Shown here one piece after another: positions 8,191 to 14,743 of a stretch of 14,743 nt of DNA. Made by a program: the position numbers and the translations under genes. The stretch is from assembly GCA_002724895.1 (NCBI GenBank), contig PBQB01000001.1, positions 18,341 through 33,083 of the forward strand. Reading direction: 5' to 3'. The notes under the pieces were generated by a model that did not search any database, was not told where the DNA came from, and saw only the letters and a list, made by a program, of their open reading frames with translations. This DNA is from Flavobacteriales bacterium (lineage in GTDB: Bacteria; Bacteroidota; Bacteroidia; Flavobacteriales; BACL11). Position 1 is the first letter of the stretch, and each line of letters starts with the position of its first letter.

Positions 8191-8793
8191 TTATAAATCT
8201 TTCTTTCTTCTTTTAATTTCATCTCTTATTTTTGATGCTTTTTCATAATTTTCTTGCTCAATAGCTATTTCGAGTAATTGGTTAAGCTTCTTGATGCTTA
8301 AAGATGAGATACTTGTTTTTTTTGGTGATTTTTTTTTGTTTTGATCAATAGATAATTTGTCAAAATTTTTTGCAGAATTAATTATAATTCCAGCGTTAGT
8401 TAAAATTTCTTCATAAGTAAAAATTGGACAATTATTTCTAATAGATATAGCAATTGCATCAGATGTTCGCGCATCTATTTTTTTTTCTTCACCAGTTTTT
8501 TTATTTGTACAATAAAATGATGCATGAAATATTCCCTCAATTAAAGTATGGATGACCACTTTTTCAATTATAATACTAAAACAATCACTAAAAGTCTTAA
8601 ATAAATCATGAGTTAAAGGTCGTTCTAGCTCACTGCTTCCTTCTAATGCTATAGCAATAGATCTAGCTTCACACCATCCTATTACGATTGGAAGTTGTCT
8701 GTTTCCTGATTTTTCATTAAGTAATAAAACATATGCATTATTTTGTGAATCACTTTGTCTAATAGCAGCAATATCTAATTGTACTAAATCCAA
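8191..8793 (-). CDS. Bifunctional nuclease family protein (DUF151 plus UVR motif)
   Basis: The 200-residue product has two parts. Residues 1 to about 137 are a DUF151/bifunctional nuclease domain, seen in YVLLLNEKSGNRQLPIVIG, EARSIAIALEG, RPLTHDLF and DARTSDAIAI. Residues about 165-197 hold a UVR (UvrB/UvrC-type) helical motif, NYEKASKIRDEIKRR, linked by a lysine-rich stretch. Members have been reported to have RNase/DNase activity in plants and bacteria, but the cellular role in Bacteroidota is not established. The start is a TTG at 8791-8793: the upstream frame offers no ATG or GTG before a stop at 8812-8814, and starting here puts MDLVQLDI where homologues begin with M-x-x-x-x-L. It lies 2 bases after the etfA stop and ends directly at the transporter start. 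Confidence 0.9.
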   Translation of the reverse strand: MDLVQLDIAAIRQSDSQNNAYVLLLNEKSGNRQLPIVIGWCEARSIAIALEGSSELERPLTHDLFKTFSDCFSIIIEKVVIHTLIEGIFHASFYCTNKKTGEEKKIDARTSDAIAISIRNNCPIFTYEEILTNAGIIINSAKNFDKLSIDQNKKKSPKKTSISSLSIKKLNQLLEIAIEQENYEKASKIRDEIKRRKKDL

Positions 8794-8795
8794 AA

Positions 8796-9743
8796 TTAAA
8801 GAGATGATTTTTTAATTTCTTCTATCATTTTAGGAATAACTTCAAAAGCATCCCCCACAACACCATAGTTTGCAGCTTTAAAAAAGGGAGCTTCGGAATC
8901 AGTGTTGATAACAACAATATTTTTTGACGAGTTTACACCTGCTAAATGTTGAATTGCTCCAGAAATACCAATTGCAATATATAAATTAGGAGATACAGCT
9001 TTTCCTGTTTGACCAACATGCTCACTATGAGGTCTCCATCCAATATCTGAAACAGGCTTAGAACATGCAGTGGCAGCATTTAATAATGAAGCTAATTCTT
9101 CAATCATTCCCCAATTTTCAGGACCCTTTAGACCTCTTCCGGCTGAAACAATTATTTCTGCCTCAGATAATGAAATTTTATCAGTACTGTTTTCTTGTGA
9201 TAAAATATTTAAATCACTACCTTTTTCAATATCAAATATTTTTATCTCAATGTTTGATTTGTTTTCAATCAATTGGTATGAGTTTGGGGCAATAGAAAGA
9301 ATTACTTTATTGGTTTTGGCAGTTACTTTTTCAATTGCTTTAGATGAAAAAGATTGTCTTTTAACAGTTAGTGGATCTATGCTATTGACAGTACTTACAA
9401 CATTAGTAATTAAAGCTGCTTTCAATCTAATTGAAAGACGTGAGGTAATCATTTTTGATGTATAAGTATTTGAAAATATAAATAATTTTGAATTACTAAA
9501 TTCATTTTCTATAATACTTGTTACAGTTTGACTGTCTCCTTTATTAATTTTTGTAAATGAATACACCTTTGTAACACCATAAGTGCTTAATTTTTCTAAT
9601 TCAAGTCTATCTACTTCCCCAAATGATATCGCATTTAATTCTTCACTTAACTCATTAGAAATAGTTTTTGCATATGAGACTGTTTCATAGGTATTTTTTC
9701 TAAAAACGTTGTTCCAACTTTCTGTGTATACTAATACGGACAT
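8796..9743 (-). CDS. etfA: Electron transfer flavoprotein alpha subunit
   Basis: This is the FAD-binding subunit of the soluble heterodimer that takes electrons from acyl-CoA and related dehydrogenases to the quinone pool. It has 315 residues. The N-terminal domain is weakly conserved, as usual. The C-terminal FAD domain is clear: VSAGRGLKG (199-207), WRPHSEHVGQTGK (236-248), LYIAIGISGAIQH (254-266), VVINTDSEAPFF (277-288) and YGVVGDAFEVIP (293-304). The segment ACSKPVSDIGW has Lys-Pro where many EtfA have an arginine (SRAAVD), a substitution I recall as usual in Bacteroidota. It follows etfB by 10 bases. No ETF-quinone oxidoreductase or acyl-CoA dehydrogenase is present nearby. Confidence 0.96.
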   Translation of the reverse strand: MSVLVYTESWNNVFRKNTYETVSYAKTISNELSEELNAISFGEVDRLELEKLSTYGVTKVYSFTKINKGDSQTVTSIIENEFSNSKLFIFSNTYTSKMITSRLSIRLKAALITNVVSTVNSIDPLTVKRQSFSSKAIEKVTAKTNKVILSIAPNSYQLIENKSNIEIKIFDIEKGSDLNILSQENSTDKISLSEAEIIVSAGRGLKGPENWGMIEELASLLNAATACSKPVSDIGWRPHSEHVGQTGKAVSPNLYIAIGISGAIQHLAGVNSSKNIVVINTDSEAPFFKAANYGVVGDAFEVIPKMIEEIKKSSL

Positions 9744-9753
9744 ATTAAAAATT

Positions 9754-10500
9754 TTAAATCACTTTTGCTTCGTTTTTCAATAAATTTATTAATTCTGTTA
9801 TATTTCCAGCATCAATTAATTTACATTCTTCTTTTTCTTTAGGTTTTTCAAATTTTATTGATTGAGTAAAAACTGTCGTATTGATAGGTTCTACAATATT
9901 AAGGGGTTTGTTTCTGGCTTGCATAATTCCACGCATATTAGGAATTCTTAAATCACTTTCTTCCACTAATCCTTTTTGACCAGCAACTACAATAGGCATT
10001 TGTGCCTGTATTGTTTCTTTTCCACCGTCAATTTCTCTAATCATTTTAATAGAATTATCATTTATTTCTAAATTAATACATGCATTTACAAATGGTAAAT
10101 TTAAAATTTCTGAAATCATTCCGGGAACAGCACAACCGTTATAATCAATAGATTCTCTACCTGTAATAATTATGTCAAAAGAATTATTTTTTATGTAGCT
10201 AGCAATTTCTACAGCAGTGGAGTAGCTGTCTTTAGGGTCATGATTTATTCGAACGGCTTTGTCAGCTCCTATGGCAAGCGCTTTTCTAAGAATGGGTTCA
10301 ACACTTACATCTCCAACTGTGATAGCAGTTATTTCACATCCATTTGTTTCTTTAAGCATCATTGCTTTAGTTAACCCAAACTCATCATAAGGGTTGATAA
10401 TAAATTGTATGCCAGATTTATCAAATTTACTATCATCATCTGTGAAATTGATTTTTGATGTGGTGTCTGGAACACAGCTTAAACAAATTAAAATTTTCAT
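9754..10500 (-). CDS. etfB: Electron transfer flavoprotein beta subunit
   Basis: This is the partner of EtfA; in this family the beta subunit binds AMP and recognises the dehydrogenases. It has 248 residues. Signatures are the N-terminal KILICLSCVPDTTSKI, NPYDEFGLTKAMMLKE (36-51), the GADKAVRI segment (78-85), TGRESIDYNGCAVPGM (113-128) and the family motif LRIPNMRGIMQARNKPL (184-200). Its ATG at 10498-10500 is the first gene of the nine-gene minus-strand unit, so the promoter facing it (10526-10533) probably drives the whole run down to the lipoprotein gene. It looks intact and typical of standard (non-bifurcating) ETF, though that distinction is not proven here. Confidence 0.96.
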   Translation of the reverse strand: MKILICLSCVPDTTSKINFTDDDSKFDKSGIQFIINPYDEFGLTKAMMLKETNGCEITAITVGDVSVEPILRKALAIGADKAVRINHDPKDSYSTAVEIASYIKNNSFDIIITGRESIDYNGCAVPGMISEILNLPFVNACINLEINDNSIKMIREIDGGKETIQAQMPIVVAGQKGLVEESDLRIPNMRGIMQARNKPLNIVEPINTTVFTQSIKFEKPKEKEECKLIDAGNITELINLLKNEAKVI

Positions 10501-10525
10501 TTTTTTATTTAAAAATAATCAATCG

Positions 10526-10533
10526 CAAATTTA
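10526..10533 (-). promoter_or_regulatory. Bacteroidota -7 promoter element for the etfB operon
   Basis: On the minus strand this reads TAAATTTG, an exact match to the Bacteroidota -7 consensus TAnnTTTG. It lies 25 bases before the etfB ATG, giving a leader of roughly 20 bases. I found no good TTG -33 element at 17-21 bases upstream, so the call rests on the -7 match and on the position in the only divergent gap. Confidence 0.45.
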
Positions 10534-10636
10534 AAAAAATAGATGCATTTTATTGTTTTTTAAATAAGAAATCAAGATAAAAAAAATGAATCATGTAGAA
10601 TCTAGAGAATAATAGATGAAAATTACATAAAAATAC

Positions 10637-10644
10637 TATTTTTG
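10637..10644 (+). promoter_or_regulatory. Bacteroidota -7 promoter element for hppA
   Basis: The sequence TATTTTTG matches the TAnnTTTG -7 consensus and is followed by GCAG. It ends 39 bases before the hppA ATG, giving a leader of about 30-35 bases. A matching TTG -33 box is not visible at the expected distance. In such AT-rich sequence a single 8-mer can occur by chance, but this one is correctly placed and oriented. Confidence 0.45.
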
Positions 10645-10683
10645 CAGTCGTTAAGAAATAAATATTAATCAATAAAAAATAAA

Positions 10684-13254
10684 ATGGAAATTATTATTAA
10701 CTACTTACCACTTTTCGGAATTTTAGCACTAATATTTGTATTTTGGAAAAATTCCTGGGTAACAAAGCAAGATGAGGGAGATGAAAAAATGTCTAGAATT
10801 GCAAAAAATATTGCAGATGGTGCAATGTCTTTTTTAAAAGCTGAATACAAGCTACTATCAATTTTTGTTCTAGCTGTAGCAATTTTATTATTTTTTAAAG
10901 GAAATGCAGAAGTAGATTCAAATGGGCTTGTTGCAGTTTCGTTTATTGTAGGAGCTATTTGTTCTGGTCTTGCAGGATTTATAGGTATGAAAGTTGCTAC
11001 TAAAGCAAATGTCAGAACAACAAATGCAGCTAGAAATTCACTAGGTAGAGCGTTAGAAGTGGCTTTTTCAGGTGGAGCTGTTATGGGACTTGGTGTTGTT
11101 GGACTTGGAGTTTTAGGATTAACTTCTTTATTTTCTTTTTATCAAGGAATATGGACTGATAATTTAAATATGGTCCTAAATGTTCTTTCTGGATTTTCAT
11201 TAGGAGCTTCTTCAATTGCATTATTTGCCAGAGTTGGTGGTGGAATTTATACCAAGGCAGCAGATGTTGGAGCTGATTTAGTTGGAAAAGTTGAAGCAGG
11301 CATACCAGAAGATCATCCTTTAAATCCAGCTACTATAGCTGACAATGTTGGTGATAATGTAGGAGATGTTGCAGGTATGGGAGCGGATTTATTTGAATCA
11401 TATGTTGGTTCAATAATAGGAACAATGGTTTTGGGTGCAGTTATAATTACTCCTTCTTTTGATGGCTTGGGTGCAGTTTATTTACCATTAGTTTTGGCTT
11501 CAGTAGGAATAATTATGTCAATTATAGGTACTTTATTTGTTAAAGTTAAAGATGGCGGTTCCCCTCATAAAGCTTTAAATATTGGTGAGTTTGGATCAGC
11601 AGGATTGATGATTGTAGCGTCTTATTTTATAATTAATTCTATGTTAGCTGGAACTACAGATTTACCATTTGGTCCTATGGGTGTTTTTTGGGCTACAATA
11701 GCAGGATTAATTGCTGGACTGTTGGTAGGAAAAGTAACTGAGTATTACACTGGAACAGGAACAAAGCCAGTTACATCGATAGTTGAACAGTCAGAAACAG
11801 GTTCTGCCACTAATATAATTGCTGGTCTTGGTGTTGGAATGATGTCTACAGCAATACCAATATTATTAATTGCAGCAGCAATTTTAGTTTCTCATCATTT
11901 TGCTGGATTATACGGAATTGCAATTGCAGCTGTTGGAATGTTAGCAAATACAGGTATTCAGCTAGCTGTAGATGCATATGGCCCAATTTCTGATAATGCT
12001 GGAGGAATTGCTGAAATGGCAGAACTACCTGCTGAAGTTAGAGAAAGAACTGATAAATTAGATGCTGTAGGAAATACTACTGCTGCAATTGGAAAAGGTT
12101 TTGCTATTGCTTCTGCAGCACTCACAGCCTTGGCGTTATTTGCAGCTTTTATGACAACAGCAGGAATTAACTCTATAGATGTTTCTCGTCCAGATATCAT
12201 GGCAGGCTTATTAATAGGGGCCATGTTACCATTTGTTTTTTCAGCACTTTCTATGAATGCTGTAGGTAGGGCAGCAATGTCAATGATAGAAGAAGTTAGA
12301 AGACAGTTTAGAGATATTCCAGAATTAAAAGCGGCATTAGAAGTAATGAGAAAGTATGACTCTGATATGACTAAAGCAACAGAAAAAGATAGAAAAATTT
12401 TTGATGCTGCTGATGGTGTTGCTGAATATGATAAATGTGTAGAAATTTCCACAAAAGCATCAATTAGAGAAATGATTCTTCCAGGTTTACTTGCAATACT
12501 TGTTCCTGTTCTAGTTGGTTTTGGAGAAAAGTGGTTTGGAATTGGAGGCCCAGAGATGCTTGGAGGATTACTTGCAGGTGTAACAACTTCAGGAGTTTTA
12601 ATGGCAATTTTTCAATCAAATGCTGGTGGAGCTTGGGACAATGCAAAAAAGATGATTGAAGAACAAGGAAAAAAAGGAACAGAGGCACATAAAGCATCTG
12701 TAGTAGGAGATACTGTAGGAGATCCATTTAAAGATACTTCAGGACCATCTTTAAATATTTTATTAAAATTAATGTCTGTTGTAGCACTGGTTATAGCACC
12801 ATCAATTTCATCTAATTTAGAAGGGTCACAACAAACACAAGAAGACAACAATATTGTAAAAGAAAATGTTATAGGAACACTATTTTATGCTACGGCTACA
12901 GATTTTGCCTTTCACTCTGAAGAAGAAGATGCTATATTAAAAGTTGATGCTTCAAGAGTTGGATGTAACTCTAGTATTATCGGTTCAAATCTATGTAATA
13001 TGGTTTCTGAGCAAAGAAATTTGACTTTTAATTCTGAATTGAATACTCATCAAATATCAGAAAATGATGAATACCCTATTGAAATCAGTGGTTTTGTTTC
13101 AATAGGGAAGTTTGAATTAGAAGCAACTTTTACATATAATATTGACAAAAAGGAAGGGATGGGAACAGAAATGTATGGAGTTTTAGAATTTGAAAATCCA
13201 TATGAATCTGATCAAGATAATTTGGTAAGTATGCTTATTAAAGGAAAAATTTAA
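10684..13254 (+). CDS. hppA: Membrane-bound ion-pumping pyrophosphatase with C-terminal extension
   Basis: This integral membrane pyrophosphatase couples PPi hydrolysis to H+ and/or Na+ export. The core spans residues 1 to about 708 and should have 16 membrane helices. The PPi/Mg site residues are visible in [11 protein letters not shown] (194-204; Asp194, Asp198, Lys202), DNVGDNVGD (220-228) and [15 protein letters not shown] (675-689). [10 protein letters not shown] (463-472) has alanine at the position that is lysine in K+-independent enzymes and glycine three residues on, so it should be K+-dependent. Asp235-x-x-Glu238 (DLFES) has the gate glutamate placed as in Na+-pumping enzymes, but some H+ pumps share it, so the ion is undecided. 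Residues 710-856 form an acidic, apparently beta-rich extension of unknown type with Cys761 and Cys771; since both termini of this family are extracytoplasmic, it should lie in the periplasm. The gene stands alone with its own promoter region. Confidence 0.96.
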   Translation: MEIIINYLPLFGILALIFVFWKNSWVTKQDEGDEKMSRIAKNIADGAMSFLKAEYKLLSIFVLAVAILLFFKGNAEVDSNGLVAVSFIVGAICSGLAGFIGMKVATKANVRTTNAARNSLGRALEVAFSGGAVMGLGVVGLGVLGLTSLFSFYQGIWTDNLNMVLNVLSGFSLGASSIALFARVGGGIYTKAADVGADLVGKVEAGIPEDHPLNPATIADNVGDNVGDVAGMGADLFESYVGSIIGTMVLGAVIITPSFDGLGAVYLPLVLASVGIIMSIIGTLFVKVKDGGSPHKALNIGEFGSAGLMIVASYFIINSMLAGTTDLPFGPMGVFWATIAGLIAGLLVGKVTEYYTGTGTKPVTSIVEQSETGSATNIIAGLGVGMMSTAIPILLIAAAILVSHHFAGLYGIAIAAVGMLANTGIQLAVDAYGPISDNAGGIAEMAELPAEVRERTDKLDAVGNTTAAIGKGFAIASAALTALALFAAFMTTAGINSIDVSRPDIMAGLLIGAMLPFVFSALSMNAVGRAAMSMIEEVRRQFRDIPELKAALEVMRKYDSDMTKATEKDRKIFDAADGVAEYDKCVEISTKASIREMILPGLLAILVPVLVGFGEKWFGIGGPEMLGGLLAGVTTSGVLMAIFQSNAGGAWDNAKKMIEEQGKKGTEAHKASVVGDTVGDPFKDTSGPSLNILLKLMSVVALVIAPSISSNLEGSQQTQEDNNIVKENVIGTLFYATATDFAFHSEEEDAILKVDASRVGCNSSIIGSNLCNMVSEQRNLTFNSELNTHQISENDEYPIEISGFVSIGKFELEATFTYNIDKKEGMGTEMYGVLEFENPYESDQDNLVSMLIKGKI

Positions 13255-13283
13255 ATATGATGCTGTTAAATAAGATTTTTAAT

Positions 13284-13898
13284 CTATGGAATTTTATTTA
13301 TTTCCACGTTAGTTTTTTTAATTATATCATTTAGATCTTGTTCGTTTTCAGCAAAATTGATATCATCAATGTCAATTATTAAAACATTACCCTTATTATA
13401 TTGCTCAATCCAAGCTTCATATCTTTCATTAAGTCTAGTTAAATAATCTAGCCTTATACTATTTTCATAGTCTCTTCCTCTTTTTTGTATTTGTTCAACC
13501 AGAATTGGAACAGAAGCTCTTAAGTATATAAGCAAATCAGGACTTTTAATAAATCCATCCATTAAATTAAATATTTCAATATAATTTTCATAGTCTCTAG
13601 ATGACATTAAACCCATTGCGTGAAGATTTGGAGCAAAAATAAAAGCGTCTTCGTAAATTGTTCGATCTTGTATATAGTTTTTTCCACTATTTCTAATATT
13701 TATGATTTGTCTAAATCTACTGTTAAGAAAATATACTTGTAAATTAAAAGACCATCTTTGCATGTCTTTGTAAAAGTCATTTAAATACGGATTGTTTTTT
13801 ACTTCTTCGTAATGAGCTTCCCAATTATAGTGTTTTGATAGTTTTGTGGTTAAAGTAGTTTTTCCTGACCCAATATTGCCTGCTATAGCTACGTGCAT
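13284..13898 (-). CDS. Deoxynucleoside kinase (dNK family)
   Basis: This cytoplasmic kinase phosphorylates deoxynucleosides for salvage, probably deoxyadenosine or deoxyguanosine judging by family resemblance. The 204 residues show the P-loop GNIGSGKT (7-14), the catalytic Glu31/Glu32 in YEEVKNNPYL, the substrate segment QRWSFNLQVYFLNSRF (47-62), QDRTIYED (77-84) with the Asp78-Arg79 pair, YLRASVP (125-131), and the LID arginines in QKRGRDYE (138-145). Substrate preference cannot be read reliably. It may be cotranscribed with the GH3 gene 86 bases upstream. It has an A17 tract directly before its ATG. It converges on hppA with a 29-base gap. The CNT nucleoside transporter in this window could supply its substrates. 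Confidence 0.93.
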   Translation of the reverse strand: MHVAIAGNIGSGKTTLTTKLSKHYNWEAHYEEVKNNPYLNDFYKDMQRWSFNLQVYFLNSRFRQIINIRNSGKNYIQDRTIYEDAFIFAPNLHAMGLMSSRDYENYIEIFNLMDGFIKSPDLLIYLRASVPILVEQIQKRGRDYENSIRLDYLTRLNERYEAWIEQYNKGNVLIIDIDDINFAENEQDLNDIIKKTNVEINKIP

Positions 13899-13915
13899 TT
13901 TTTTTTTTTTTTTTT
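13898..13915. repeat. Homopolymer T18 (A18 on the coding strand) at the kinase start codon
   Basis: There are eighteen consecutive T on the + strand. On the minus strand this is A17 followed by the A of the kinase ATG. It is the longest homopolymer in the window and occupies the place of a ribosome binding site. It is a likely slippage site for polymerase and for sequencing, so the exact length is uncertain. Confidence 0.9.
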
Positions 13916-13984
13916 ATAAAAATAAAAAAACTTATTTTATTAGTAGATGTACTTGTATGTTTGATATTGAAGATGTTGAAAACT

Positions 13985-14743
13985 TCATGTTTTTAAAATT
14001 TCATTAACGATTTTTCTATCATTTGATAGTCTAGGTATTTTAGATTGTCCTCCCAATCTATTGTTTTTTTTCATCCAAATATAAAACTCATTTTCAATAC
14101 ATGTGATTTCTATTTCTTTTAAAATTAAATCATTTTCTCTTTTAGCCTTGTAGTCGGAATTTAAATCTTTTAATTTTTTATCTAGATCTTTTTTAAAAGA
14201 ATTTAAACATTTTGGATAGATTTCAAATTCAATTAACCATTGATGCGCCCCTGATTTTTCTGATAAATATATTGGAGCTACAGTATAGTCTTTTATTCTA
14301 CATGAATTTTGTTTACAGGCATAAACAATTGCTTTATCTGTATTGTCAACTATGATTTCTTCACCAAATGTATTGATATAACTTTTTGTTCTACCTGTAA
14401 TAACAATTTTAAATGGTTTTATAGATTTAAATTTAATCACATCACCAATTATGTATCTCCAAAGACCAGCATTTGTTGAGATTATTATAACATAGTCAAC
14501 ATTTAGCTTAACATCTTTCAAACAAATTGCATCTTTTTTCCCATTATTATAATTAGATAAAGATATAAATTCATAGAAAATCCCACAATCCAACATAAGT
14601 AATAATTCTTTACTATCAAATTGATCTTGTATTGCAAAAAATCCTTCTGAAGCATTGTATCCTTCTAAATAATTCATTGCTTTTGAAGGAATAAGTTGAT
14701 TAAAAGCTTCTTTATATGGTTCAAAATTTACTCCACCGTGCAT
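13985..14743 (-). CDS. GH3 auxin-responsive promoter family protein, C-terminal half (partial)
   Basis: This is the last 252 residues of a protein of the bacterial GH3 family, adenylate-forming enzymes related to plant acyl-acid-amido synthetases; the complete protein is usually about 500 residues. The N-terminal half lies beyond the right edge, and the ATG at the very end of the window is an internal methionine before HGGVNFEPY. Visible motifs are YNASEGFFAIQD (nucleotide-binding), LDCGIFYEFI, LWRYIIGDVIKF, and ITGRTKSYINTFGEE with the hinge to the C-terminal lid domain. The reaction in Bacteroidota is not known to me; by analogy it would activate a carboxylic acid with ATP and pass it to an amine. 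The stop is TGA at 13985-13987, with deoxynucleoside kinase downstream on the same strand. Confidence 0.93.
   Translation of the reverse strand: MHGGVNFEPYKEAFNQLIPSKAMNYLEGYNASEGFFAIQDQFDSKELLLMLDCGIFYEFISLSNYNNGKKDAICLKDVKLNVDYVIIISTNAGLWRYIIGDVIKFKSIKPFKIVITGRTKSYINTFGEEIIVDNTDKAIVYACKQNSCRIKDYTVAPIYLSEKSGAHQWLIEFEIYPKCLNSFKKDLDKKLKDLNSDYKAKRENDLILKEIEITCIENEFYIWMKKNNRLGGQSKIPRLSNDRKIVNEILKT

Noticed and set aside
9070..9465. A 131-codon open frame on the + strand inside etfA
   Set aside because: It is antisense to a well-conserved EtfA and has no recognisable protein features.
11958..12452. A 164-codon antisense open frame inside hppA
   Set aside because: It is a mirror of the Ala/Gly/Ile-rich membrane coding sequence; low-complexity composition and no family resemblance.
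13273..13285. AGATT-TTT-AATCT inverted repeat between hppA and the kinase
   Set aside because: Five AT-rich pairs with a three-base loop and no following U-tract are too weak to call a terminator, although the position is right.
13956..13963. TATGTTTG, a + strand -7-like element
   Set aside because: It points antisense into the GH3 gene, has no -33 partner, and is expected by chance in AT-rich DNA.
1..14743. Search for CRISPR arrays, insertion sequences, tRNA/rRNA genes and phage or defence genes
   Set aside because: No regularly spaced repeats, transposase motifs, tRNA cloverleaf or defence-type proteins were seen, and nearly all the sequence is accounted for by housekeeping genes.

Overview
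This is an AT-rich window with every gene recognisable at family level. Taken together it points to the Bacteroidota, most likely an uncultivated or marine-type Flavobacteriales lineage; the genus cannot be fixed from the sequence. The evidence is: a surface-type lipoprotein with a CKDD start; an esterase ending in what looks like a type IX secretion sorting tail; EtfA, HppA and GH3 proteins of the Bacteroidota type; A-rich leaders without clear Shine-Dalgarno sites; and TAnnTTTG -7 promoter elements. Genes are packed tightly and no stretch over 300 bases lacks a gene; the largest gap is 183 bases.

Region 1 (1-2222, + strand) is the end of trigger factor followed by clpP and clpX, with gaps of 2 and 1 bases. 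This is the familiar chaperone/protease operon. ClpX carries all the motifs needed to work with ClpP: C4 zinc finger, Walker A/B, GYVG pore loop, RKH loop and IGF docking loop. It runs convergently into region 2 with a 4-base overlap, and a small perfect hairpin sits on the two stop codons.

Region 2 (2219-10500, - strand) reads as one nine-gene transcription unit of about 8.3 kb: etfB, etfA, a DUF151/UVR bifunctional-nuclease-family gene (TTG start), a CNT nucleoside transporter with an N-terminal lipocalin-like domain, a secreted PHB-depolymerase-like esterase, thyA, a saccharopine/lysine-dehydrogenase-like oxidoreductase, folA and a lipoprotein. Most junctions are 0 to 10 bases. The clearest metabolic link is thymidylate synthesis: ThyA turns methylene-THF into dihydrofolate, FolA regenerates THF, and the CNT transporter can bring in nucleosides. 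EtfAB carries electrons from acyl-CoA dehydrogenases. The other members have no obvious link to these.

Region 3 (10501-10683) is a divergent promoter region with one TAnnTTTG-like element facing each way. Region 4 (10684-13254, + strand) is hppA, a membrane ion-pumping pyrophosphatase of the K+-dependent type. It has an unusual C-terminal extension of about 147 residues that should lie in the periplasm.

Region 5 (13284-14743, - strand) is a deoxynucleoside kinase with an A17 tract directly before its start codon, preceded by the C-terminal half of a GH3 family protein that runs off the window. The kinase fits with the nucleoside transporter in region 2 as a salvage route.

Overall this is an ordinary, conserved core-genome segment. 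I see no mobile element, CRISPR array, RNA gene or defence island. The points of interest are domain fusions and small sequence features, not a new system.
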